Both the position numbers and the translations under genes were made by a program. From assembly GCA_037349315.1 (NCBI GenBank), contig JBAIAC010000214.1, forward strand, positions 620,001 through 684,000: DNA of 64,000 nucleotides, in the 5' to 3' direction. Source of the DNA: Chelydra serpentina. Lineage: Eukaryota > Chordata > Testudines > Chelydridae. Numbering within the stretch: the stretch's first letter is position 1; each line of letters begins with the position of its first letter. The notes under the pieces were generated by a model. It was not told the DNA's origin. It did not search any database and saw only the letters and a list, made by a program, of their open reading frames with translations. Shown here piece by piece: positions 9,861 through 21,800 of the stretch.

Positions 9861-12800
9861 CTGCGTGGAAAGGCAGGGAGGGAGCCGTCAGCCAGGGCCG
9901 CCTTCGCCACGTTCAGCAGCTGAAATCTGCTTGCAGCACCGTGCTGCACGGTGAGGGGTGAGGCGCTCAGCCTGGAGGGGGGGCCACCCACACGCTGTGC
10001 TCCCCACGCCACACACATCGGGCTTGGCACTGCTACGCGGCGCTCATTGCAGAGCGCGCCATCCCCTGCAAGCGGGGGCTGCGCAGATCCGGGACCAGGG
10101 CCACCTCAAACACCACACACTCGGCTTCCCAATGGAGGGGGTTTCCAATACATCAACTGAGCACAATGGGGTCAGTGACCCATGTGCTCCTGACACACCG
10201 ACATTGTAATGTGCATGCACCAGAGCATCCCTTGGCCCCCCTGGGGGGCAGTCACTGTCATGACACAGCCGTCGGTTTCAGTCCCAAGTAACTATGCTTA
10301 GTACGAATGGCCATACTGGGTCAGACCAATGGCCAGGTAGCCAGTTTCCTGTCTTCCAACAGTGCTGGGTGCCAGAGGCGTCAGAGGAAATGAACGGAAC
10401 AGGGCAATTATCGAGTGATCCCATCTTCTGGCCGTCAGAGGTTTAGGGACACCCAGAGCATGGGGTTGCATCCCTGACCATCGTGGTCAGCAGTCATTGG
10501 TCCTTCATGAATGTATCTATTTTTTTTAACCCAGTTATAGTTTTGGCCTTCACAACATCCCCTGACAATGAGTTCCACAGGTTGACTGTGCGTTGTGTGA
10601 AGAAATACTTCCTTTGGTTTGTTTTAAACCTGCTGTCTATTAATTTCATCGGGTGACCCCTGTTTTGTGTGTTATGTGAAGGGGGAAATAACACTTCCCT
10701 ATTCACTTTCTCTACCCCAGTCATGATTTTATAGACCTCTATCATATCCCCTCTTAGTCATCTCTTTTCCAAGCTGAAAAGTCCCAGTCTTTAATCTGTC
10801 CTCATACGGAAGCTGTTCCAGACCCCTAATGATTTCTGTTGCCCTTTTCCAATTCCAATAGATCTTTTTTGAGATGGGGTGACCAGAACTGCACACAGTA
10901 TTCAAGATGTGGGTGTACCATGTATTTATATAGTGCTGTGGAAACAAGGGTTAAAGGATTTGAATATAGGTCCCTCCAGGCCGGCTCTAGGCACCAGCAA
11001 AACAAGCTGGTGCTTGGGGCGGCACATTTCTAGGGGCAGCATTCTGGCGCCAGCCATGCCGCCCCTAGAAATGTGCCCCGTCCACCCCAGCTCACCTCCG
11101 CTCTGCGCCGCTCGGCTTCTCCCTCTCCCAAGCGTCCACGAGCGCAAAACAGCTGTTTTGCGCGCCGCTTCTCTCCCTCCCTCTCAGGCTTAAGAGGGGG
11201 AGAACCCGAGAGCCTGGGAGGGAGGGGGACGCTCGGCTTGAAAGCCTGGGGGGGAGAACCCGAGTGGCGGCGACAGAGTGGAGGTGAGCTAGGGTGGGGG
11301 GGGACAGGAAGCAATGGGGTGAGGGAAATGTAGCACCTACGGGGGAGGAGGCGAGGCTGGGGATTTGGCGAAGGGGCGGAGTTGAGGCAGGGCAAGAAAA
11401 AAACGGGGCGGGGGGGAAGCAAAAATTTTTTTTGCTTGGGGTGGCAAAAATCCTAGAGCCGGCCCTGGACCCCTCAGTTATGTCAAGACAGAGCACAGTC
11501 AAGCTAACTCTGAAGTCTCATACTGCGAGACTTGGGAAATCAGACTCTGTGTCTGAAGCGGGTGGGGAAACAACACCTAACCTTCAATGTGACCTAACCT
11601 TGAAGATAATGATGTTGTGAGAACAGAAGTGCGAAAATACTGGAATGGGCAGGACATAACAAATACATTGCAGTTGTTTTTCATTAATGCATTCCGTGAA
11701 AGAGTATAAATATTTGTGGCTTATTGTTTGTACTTTGGAGAAACTGAGGCAGAGATGCTCTCTGTCAGCTGTATTTCTTCCCTGGCAATTGCTTGAAATA
11801 AAGCTGCCTCTGATTTTGTTGCATTCCAACCTGAGAGTGAGGATTTATTTTTCTCCCACAGCGCCATTATGATATTTTCTGTCTTCTTATCTGGCTCTTT
11901 CCTAATGGTTCCTAACATTCTTTTCGCTTGTTTAACTGTTGCTGCACATTGAGCAGATGTTTCCAGAGAACTATCCATAGTGACGCCAAGATCTCTTTCC
12001 TGAGTGGTAACAGCTAATTTAGACCCCATCATTTTATATGTATAGTTGGGATTATGCTTTCCAATGTGCATTACTTTGCATTTATCAACATTGAATTTCA
12101 TCTGCCATTTTGTTGCCCAGTCACCCAGTTTTATGAGATTCCTTCGTAACTCTTCGCAGTCTGCTTTGGACTTAACTATCTTGAGTAATTTTAAATCATT
12201 TGCGAATTTTTCCACCTCACTGTTTATCCCTTTTTCAAATCATTTATGAATATGTTGAACAGCACTGATCCCAGTACAGACCCATGGGGGACACCACTAT
12301 TTACCTCTCTCCATTCTGAAAACTGACCGTTTATTTCTACCCTTTGTTTCCTGTCTTTTAACCAGGTGCTGATCCGTGAGAGCACCTTCCCTCTTATCCC
12401 AAGACAGCTTACTTTGCTTAAGAGCCTTTGCTGAGGGACCTTGTCAAAGACTTTCTCAAAGTCCAAGTACACCATGTCCACGGGATCCTCCTTGTCCACA
12501 TGCTTGTTGACCCCCTCAAAGAATTCTAGTAGATTAGATGAGACATGATTTCCCTTTACAAAAAACATGTTGACTCTTCCCCAACAAATCATGTTCATCT
12601 CTGTGTCTGATAATTCTATTGTTTACTATAGTTTCAATCAACTTGCCTGGTACTCAAGTTAGTCTTACTGGCCTGTAATTGCCGGGATCACCTCTGGAGC
12701 CTTTTTAAAAAATTGGCATCACATTAGCTATCCTCCAGTCATCTGGTACAGAAGCTTAAATTTAAATTTAACTGTGGTATGTAGGCTACATACCACAGTT

Positions 12801-15800
12801 AATAGTTCTGCAATTTCACATTTGAGTGCCCTCAGTACTCTTGGGTGATACCATCTGGTCCTAGTGACTTATTACTGTTTAGTTTATCAACTTGTTCCCA
12901 AAACTCCTCTAATGACACCTCAACCTGGGACAGTTCCTCCCATTTGCCACCTAAAAAGAACAGCTCAGGTTTGGGAATCTCCCTCACATCCTCAACTGTG
13001 AAGCCCGATGCAAAGAATTCTCTGCAATGGCCTTTCGTCCTTGAGTGCTCCTTTGGCACCTCGATCGGCCAGTGGCCCCACTGGTTGTTTGGCAGCTTTC
13101 TGCCTCTGATGTATTTAAAAAAAAAATTGCGGTTAGTTTTTTGTCTTGTGCTAGTTGCTCTTCATATTCTTTTTCGGCCTCCCTAATTACACATCACACT
13201 TACCTTGCGAGGGTTTCTGCGCCTTTCTATTTTCCTCACTAGGATTTGACTTCCAATGTTTAAAGGATGCCTTTTTTGCCTCTCACTGCTTCTTCTACTC
13301 TGTTGTTTAGCCACGGTGGCTCTTTTTTTGGTTTTATTCCTATTTTTTTTAATTAGGGGTATACATTTAATTTGAACCTTGATGATGTTTTTTTAAAAAG
13401 TTTCTATGCAGCTTGCAGGGATTTCACCTTTGGTGCTGTACCTTTTAATTTCTGTTTTACTAGCTTCCTCATTTTTGTATAGTTCCCCTTTCTGAGATGA
13501 AATGCTACCGTGGTGGGCTGCTGTGGTGTTTCCCCTTCTCCCCCTCCCACCTCCAGAGATGTTAAATGTAATTACATTATGGTCACTATCACCGAGTGGT
13601 TCAGCCGTAGTCACCTTCTGAACCAGTTCCTGTGCGCCACAAGAATTGCCTCTCCCCTTGTGGGTTCCAGGACTAGCTGCTCCAAGAAGCCGTCATTTAA
13701 GGTGTCTAGAAACTTTATCTCAGCATCCCGTCCTGAGGTCACATTTCCCCAGTCAATATGGGGATAGTTGAAATCCCACATTGTTATTGAGCTTTCTATT
13801 CTTATAGCCTCTCTCATCTCCCTGAGCATTTCACAGTCACTATCACCAACCTGGGCAGGTGGTCGGGAATAGATCCCTACTGCTATATTCTTAGTATTCA
13901 AGCCTGGAATTTCTAGCTAGAGATTCTATAGCACTGTTAGATTCATTTCAGATTTTTACTAATTTGACTCCATGCTTTCTTTCACATATAGTGCCACTCC
14001 CCCACCAGCAAAACAGACTCTATCATTCCTGTAAAATGTATTCCCTATTACTGTGTCCCATTGATGATCCTTATTCCACCAAGTTTCTGTGAGGCCTGTT
14101 ATATCAACATCATTGTTTAATACAAGGCACTCAGCTTCACCCATCTTAGTATTTAGACTTCTAGCATTTGTACACAAGCACCTATAAAATCGGTCACTTT
14201 TGAGTTGTCGGCCTTCCTGTGATGGAACTGAATGGGCCTTTTTTTCATTTGACTGTTTCTCTTCAGTTCCTCCCTGTACTTTATCAAGTTGCATCCTCTC
14301 CTCTTTACTAGGCTACAGAGTATCCCCTTTAATAACTCTTCCCCTAAGGAATGTCTGTCCAAACCATGTGCTCCCCTGCACCTGTCAGCTTTCCCTCAGC
14401 TCTTCGTTTAAAAACTCCTCTGACCTTTTGCATTTCCTTGCCAGCAGTCTGGTTCCAGCCTGGTTCAGATGGAGCCCATCCTTCCTATACACGCTCCTCC
14501 TTTCCCACAAGGTTCCCCAGTTCCTAATAACACTAAACTCCACCGCCCTACACCATCATCTCATCCGTGCATTGAGACCCTGCAGTTCTGTCTAACCGGC
14601 CCTGCGTGTGGCACTGGGAGCATTTCAGACAATGCTACCATGGAGGTTCTGGAGTTTAATCTCTTGCCTACATCTGGCCTGCAGGGCCTCTCTCCCACCT
14701 TCCCCTATGTCACTGGTACCTACATGTACCACGGCTCCTCACCAGCACTGCACGTAAGTCTGAGCCATCTGCAACCTTTGCACCCGGCAGGCGAGTCACC
14801 ATGTGGTTCTCCCGGTCACCGCAAGCCCAGCGATCTGTGTTTCCAATGATTGACTCCCCCCGTTGCTATTCCAGGTCTCTTCCTACTACTTGGGATTCCC
14901 TCCCCCGGACAGGCATCCTCAGTGCGAGAGGACATCATTTGGAAGGAGGGTCCCACCTATGGGGTAGCTCCCCCCCGCCACTGTCCCGGCCACTTCCCAG
15001 GCAGAACTCCTGCTAATCCCAGGACACAGAGCGTGTCTGGCCAGGCCCCATCATCCGCAGCCGGCCCCCTCCCCATCCACTCCTCCGTCACCTGGATCCT
15101 CGGCCGCTGCCTGTAGACAAGGTGCATGTAACCCTCAAAGGCCTCGTCCCGCAGCTTCTTGTTCAGCCTGGGCTTCCTGGCGGGGGCGAGCTTCCCCTGC
15201 TGAATGAGCAGCAGCTCCTGGTCCCTCGCGGCCAGCTGGGCACAGGCCTGCAAGGGTCAGAGGGGCCCTGGCTCAGGGAGGAGCCCAACGACTGTCTGGG
15301 GAACTGCAGGGCTTGGGAAGCAGGTCTGCAGCTGCCAGGCAGCCACCGGCAGGCAGCAGAGCCCACCCACGACAGAGGCCATTGCGGTGGGGGGCTGGGA
15401 ACAGCAGACGGCTGCCCAGATCCGGGGGCTGTGCAGGGACTGGAAGGCCAGAGGCTGTGCGTGGGCCAGAGGGGCCAGCCCTTTCCCACGGTCTGAGGTC
15501 TGGACCCACGCTGGGGGCCTGGGGCCCAGCGTCTGGTGCCTGGATTTGGTCCCCCGGCAGGTTTGCAGGCTGAGGGGGTGGCGGGATGCGGAGGCTGGGG
15601 TGAGCACACCCGGCACCGGCAGCAAGTCGAGGAACATGGGGCCGCCCATGTCCTCCCTGACTAACAGGGGCCAGCTCTCCGCCTCTCCCGCCTCCTCCCT
15701 GCTGGAGCGAGCACCGACCGACCAGGCGGAATCTCAGTGCCAGCGCTTTGGCCCCAGGGGATTGGTGCTTCGGCCCATCACTCAGGTGCTCTGGACCGGT

Positions 15801-18800
15801 GCTGGGGAAGGCAGCGTCAGCAGCTTGCCGTCCCACCATCAGGCGTCACCTCCTCCTTCTCCTGGCGCGCCCGGGACCAGTCCTCGTCCTTCTTGGACTT
15901 CCAGCGGAGCAGCGGCACGTGCAGCCTGCAGAGAGGGACACGCCCGTCAACGGCCAGGCTCACGGTCCCCAGACCCTCCACCGGCCAGGGCAGCAACACC
16001 AGACACGTGGCCCTAAACCCTCACAGAAGCAAGAGATGGCTCATCGGGTGCAAACTAGCACCAGCGTCCCTCAGGGATCTCAGAACAGGGATCCCGCTCA
16101 CCGCACAGCCCCTCCCCTGCCTGAGCGCACCTGGGGAAGCCTCTCCCCTCGCTCGCAGGGCGACAGCATCCTGCCTGGGGCTGCCAGAGCCAAGAGACGT
16201 GACCCAGGACCGCCGGTGGGCCGCCCAGCATTGCCCCAACAAGGGCCGCGTGGGTCAGGAATGTCGTGTGTGTGTCGGTGGGGCGGGGTGTCTGTCTGTG
16301 TGTCCATCTGTCTGTCCCCGAGTGTGTCTGGCCATCCGTCTGTCCCTACATGTGCGTGTGTCTCCCCGCCCCCACGTGTCACTCCATGTGTCCATCTCTG
16401 TCCTCACATGTATGTTTGTGTGTGTGTCCCCATGTGTGTGTGTTCATCTGTCCCCACATGAGTGTGCGGGGTGTGCCCACAACATGGAGAACAGTGGGGG
16501 AAGAGTGTTGGGGAGGTCTCATGGACTCAGACTTTAAGGTCAGAAGGGACCATTATGATCATCTAGTCTGACCTCCTGCGCAACGCAGGCCACAGAATCT
16601 CACCCACCCACTCCTGGAATAATCCTCTCACCTGTGTCCCAGCTATTGAAGTCCTCAAATCATGGTTTAAAGACTTCAAGATGCAGAGAATCCTCCGGTA
16701 TGTGACCCATGCCCCATGCTGCAGAGGAAGGCAAAAGACCTCCAGGGCCTCTGCCAATCTACCCTGGAGGAAAATTCCTTCCCGACCCCAAATATGGTGA
16801 TCAGCTGAACCCTGAGCATGTGGGCAAGACTCACCCAGGAAAAAGTTCTCTGTAATAACTTCTAACATCCCATGATTGACCATTGGTCCTATTTACCACT
16901 GATGGCAATTAATTGACCTTTGACTAAGATCATGTTATCCCATCAAACCATCCCCTCCATAAACTTATCTAGTTTAATCTTGGTTTAATCTAGTCTTTTG
17001 CCCCCACTGCTCCCCTTGGAAGGCTGTTCCAGAACTTCACTCCTCTGATGGTTAGAAACCTTCATCTAATTTCAAGTCTAAACTTCCTGATGGCCAGTTT
17101 ATGTCCATTTGTTCTTGTGTCCACATTGGTACTGAGCTGAAATAATTTCTCTCCCTTCCTGGTATTTATCCCTCTGATATATTTAAAGAGAGCAATCATA
17201 TCTCCCCTCAGCCTTCTTTTGGTTAAGGTAAACAAACCAAGCTCCTTGAGTCTCCTTTCATACGGCAGGTTTTCCATTCCTCAGATCATCCTAGTGGCCC
17301 TTCTTTGTACCTGTTCCAGTTTGAATTCATCCTTCTTAAACATGGGAGACCAGAACTGCACACAGTATTCCAAATGAGGTCTCACCAATGTCTTGTATAA
17401 CGGTACTAACACCTCCTTATCTCTACTAGAAATACCTCGCCTAATGCATCCCAAGACCGCATTCGCTTTTTTCACGACCACATCACATTGGCGACTCATA
17501 GTCATCCTGTGATCAACCAGGACTCCGAGGTCCTTCTCCTCTTCCGTTACTTCCAACTGATGCGTCCCCAGCTTATAACTAAAATTCTTGTTATTAATCC
17601 CTAAATGCATGACCTTACACTTCTCACTATTAAATTTAATCCTATTACTATTACTCCAGTTTACAAGGTCATCCAGATCTTCCTGTAGGATATCCTGATC
17701 CTTTTCTGAATTGGCAATACCTCCCAACTTTGTGTCATCCGCAAACTTTATTAGCACACTCCCACTTTTGGTGCCGAGCTCAGTAATAAAAAGATTAAAT
17801 AAAATTGGTCCCAAAACTGAACCTTGAGGAACTCCACTAGTAACCTCCCTCCAACCTGACAGTTCACCTTTCAGTATGACCCGCTGTAGTCTCCCCTTTA
17901 ACCAGTTCCTTATCCACCTCCCAATTTTTATATTGATCCCCATCTTTTCCAATGTAACCAATAATTCCCCATGTGGTACTGTATCAAATGCCTTACTGAA
18001 ATCAAGGTAGATCAGATCCACTGTGTTTCCTTTATCTAAAAAATCTGTTACTTTCTCAAAGAAGGAGATCAGGTTTGTTTGGCACGATCTACCTTTTGTA
18101 AAACCATGTTGTAATTTGTCCCAATTGCCATTGACCTCAAGGTCCTTAACTACTTTCTCCTTCAAAATTTTTTCCAAGACCTTGCATACTACAGATGTCA
18201 AACTCACAGGCCTGTAGTTACCCGGGTCACTTTTTTCCCTTTCTTAAAAATAGGAACTATATTAGCTATTCTCCAGTCAAATGGTACAACCCCTAAATTT
18301 AGAGATTCATTAAAAATTTTTGCTAATGGGCTTGCAATTTCATGTGCCAGTTCCTTTAATATTCTTGGATGAAGATTATCTGGGCCGCCTGATTTACTCT
18401 CATTAAGCTGTTCGAGTTTGGCTTCTACCTCAGATATCGTAATATCTACCCCCACATCCTTATTCCCATTTCTCATGCTGCCACTATCCCTAAGCTCCTC
18501 ATTAAAGACTGAGGCAAAGTATTTGTTTAGATATTGGGCCATGCCTAGATTATCCTTAACCTCCACTCCATCCTCAGTGTTTAGCGGTCCCACTTCTTCT
18601 TTCTTTGTTTTCTTCCTATTTATATGGCTATAAAACCTTTTACTATTGATTTTAATTCCCTTTGCAAGGTCCAATTCTACATGACTTTTAGCCTGTCTCA
18701 CTTTGTCCCTACATGCTCTGACCTCAATAAGGTAGGTTTCTTTGCTGATCCCTCCCACCTTCCACTCCTTGGATGCTTTCTGTTTTTCCTTAATCACCTC

Positions 18801-21800
18801 TCTGAGATGCTTGCTCATCCAGTTTGGTCTTAAACTCCTGCCTATGAATTGTTTCCCCTTTCTTGGGATACAGGCTTCTGATAGCGTCTGGAACTTTAAT
18901 TTGAAATAATCCCAGACCTCCTCCGCCTTTAGATCCATAAATTCGTTAGTCTAATCCACTTCCCTAACTCCTTAGCCATGGCAAAGGGGGTGCACGCGAG
19001 GATGAGAGTGGGGAGGTCGTCCTGCCATGGCAGAGGGGGTGCACCCGAGGATGAGTTTGATGGGATAACATGATCTTAGTCAAAGGTCAATTAATTGCCA
19101 TCAGTGGTAAATAGGACCAATGGTCAATGATGGGATGTTAGAAGTTACTACAGAGAACTTTTTCCTGGGTGTCTGGCTGGTGAGTCTTGCCCACATGCTC
19201 GGGGCTCAGCCGATCGCCATATTTGGGGTCGGGAAGGAATTTTCCTCCAGGGTAGATTGGCAGAGGCCCTGGAGGTTTTTCGCCTTCCTCTGCAGCATGG
19301 GGCACGGGTCACTTACCGGAGGATTCTCTGCATCTTGAAGCCTTTAAACCATGATTTGAGGACTTCAATAGCTGAGACAGAGGTGAGAGGATTATTCCAG
19401 GAGTGGGTGGGTGAGATTCTGTGGCCTGCATTGTGGAGGAGGTCAGACTAGATGATCATAATGGTCCCTTCTGACCTTAAAGTCTATGAGTCTATGAGGG
19501 TGGGGAGGTTCTCCGGCCATGGCAGAGGGGGTGCACCAGGGGGGAGGTTCTCCGGCCATGGCGGTGTGGGGTCATGTACTTGGCACTGCCAGGGCCAGCA
19601 GGAGCTGGGAGCACCCGGCCTGGCAGTGGGCAGACCCCTGGCTGGGCTCACTTGACAGAGAGGGAGCGAGGCTCCAGGAGCAACCGTTGCCTGGCGTCCT
19701 TGTTCAGGGTCCGCAGCGAGCTCTCGCTGACGGGGAAAGGAGCGTCCTGCACAGGATCTAGGAGGCTCATGCACAGCAGCTGCAGGAGAAAGAGGCCCGG
19801 AGTCTTGCCGGCTGCGGACAGGCAGGGGGCTCCTAGGAGCGAGCAGCACACAGGGCACGGACGGAAGAGAACTGGTCCCCCCGCGTCACCCACTCAGTGT
19901 GTCACTGCATCTCCGGGGACCCCCAGCGACTCCAGCCCCACTTCTCCCAGCAGGGGGCGCTGTGGGGAGAGGGGCAGGGCACTGTCTATGGGGAGCTCCC
20001 AGCGACTCCAGCCCCACTTCTCCCAGCAGGGGGCGCTGTGGGGAGAGGGGCAGGGCACTGTCTATGGGGAGCTCCCAGCGACTCCAGCCCCACTTCTCCC
20101 AGCAGGGGGCTCTGTGGGGAGAGGGGCAGGGCACTGTCTATGGGGAGCTCCCAGCGACTCCAGCCCCACTTCTCCCAGCAGGGGGCGCTGTGGGGAGAGG
20201 GGCAGGGCACTGTCTATGGGGAGCTCCCAGCGACTCCAGCCCCACTTCTCCCAGCAGGGGGCGCTGTGGGGAGAGGGGCAGGGCACTGTCTATGGGGAGC
20301 TCCCAGCGACTCCAGCCCCACTTCTCCCAGCAGGGGGCGCTGTGGGGAGAGGGGCAGGGCACTGTCTATGGGGAGCTCCCAGCGACTCCAGCCCCACTTC
20401 TCCCAGCAGGGGGCGCTGTGGGGAGAGGGGCAGGGCACTGTCTATGGGGAGCTCTCAGCGACTCCAGCCCCACTTCTCCCAGCAGGGGCCGCTGTGGGGA
20501 GCGGGGCAGGGCACTGTCTATGGGGAGCTCTCAGCGACTCCAGCCCCACTTCTCCCAGCAGGGGGCGCTGTGGGGAGCGGGGCAGGGCACTGTCTATGGG
20601 GAGCTCCCAGCGACTCCAGCCCCACTTCTCCCAGCAGGGGGCGCTGTGGGGAGCGGGGCAGGGCACTGTCTATGGGGAGCTCCCAGCGACTCCAGCCCCA
20701 CTTCTCCCAGCAGGGGGCGCTGTGGGGAGCGGGGCAGGGCACTGTCTATGGGGAGCTCCCAGCGACTCCAGCCCCACTTCTCCCAGCAGGGGGCGCTGTG
20801 GGGAGCGGGGCAGGGCACTGTCTATGGGGAGCTCCCAGCGACTCCAGCCCCACTTCTCCCAGCAGGGGGCGCTGTGGGGAGCGGGGCAGGGCACTGTCTA
20901 TGGGGAGCTCCCAGCGACTCCAGCCCCACTTCTCCCAGCAGGGGGCGCTGTGGGGAGCGGGGCAGGGCACTGTCTATGGGGAGCTCCCAGCGACTCCAGC
21001 CCCACTTCTCCCAGCAGGGGGCGCTGTGGGGAGCGGGGCAGGGCACTGTCTATGGGGAGCTCCCAGCGACTCCAGCCCCACTTCTCCCAGCAGGGGGCGC
21101 TGTGGGGAGCGGGGCAGGGCACTGTCTATGGGGAGCTCCCAGCGACTCCAGCCCCACTTCTCCCAGCAGGGGGCGCTGTGGGGAGCGGGGCAGGGCACTG
21201 TCTGTGGGGAGCTCCCAGCGACTCCAGCCCCACTTCTCCCAGCAGGGGGCGCTGTGGGGAGAGGGGCAGGGCACTGTCTGTGGGGAGCTCCCAGCGACTC
21301 CAGGCCCACTTCTCCCAGCAGGGGGCGCTGTGGGGAGAGGGGCAGGGCACTGTCTGTGGGGAGCTCTCAGCGACTCCAGCCCCACTTCTCCCAGCAGGGG
21401 CCGCTGTGGGGAGCGGGGCAGGGCACTGTCTGTGGGGAGCTCTCAGCGACTCCAGCCCCACTTCTCCCAGCAGGGGGCGCTGTGGGGAGCGGGGCAGGGC
21501 ACTGTCTGTGGGGAGCTCCCAGCGACTCCAGCCCCACTTCTCCCAGCAGGGGGCGCTGTGGGGAGAGGGGCAGGGCACTGTCTGTGGGGAGCTCCCAGCG
21601 ACTCCAGCCCCACTTCTCCCAGCAGGGGGCTCTGTGGGGAGAGGGGCAGGGCACTGTCTGTGGGGAGCTCCCAGCGACTCCAGCCCCACTTCTCCCAGCA
21701 GGGGGCTCTGTGGGGAGCGGGGCAGGGCACTGTCTGTGGGGAGCTCCCAGCGACTCCAGCCCCACTTCTCCCAGCAGGGGGCGCTGTGGGGAGAGGGGCA

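Larger units (their letters stand above)
10298..14960 (-). mobile_element. CR1 LINE, long decayed copy
   Basis: Minus-strand fragments in order from 14.3 kb down: endonuclease ([39 protein letters not shown]), reverse transcriptase ([29 protein letters not shown]), the thumb region ([13 protein letters not shown]) and the 3' UTR at 10,298-10,490. Many frameshifts and stops. The 5' limit near 14,960 is uncertain. An LTR (10937-11860) is inserted in it. Confidence 0.85.

Noticed and set aside
8196..9923. 575-codon plus-strand ORF
   Set aside because: Runs through block B, the CA microsatellite and block A, antisense to WDR97 exon 13; low-complexity PT/HT-rich translation.
15737..16537. 266-codon plus-strand ORF
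   Set aside because: Covers WDR97 exon 11 in antisense and a TGTG-rich microsatellite.
19741..19800. Earlier acceptor for WDR97 exon 10 at CCGCAG (about 19,815)
   Set aside because: It gives the wrong phase after exon 9; the TTTCTCCTGCAG acceptor at 19,779 keeps the frame.
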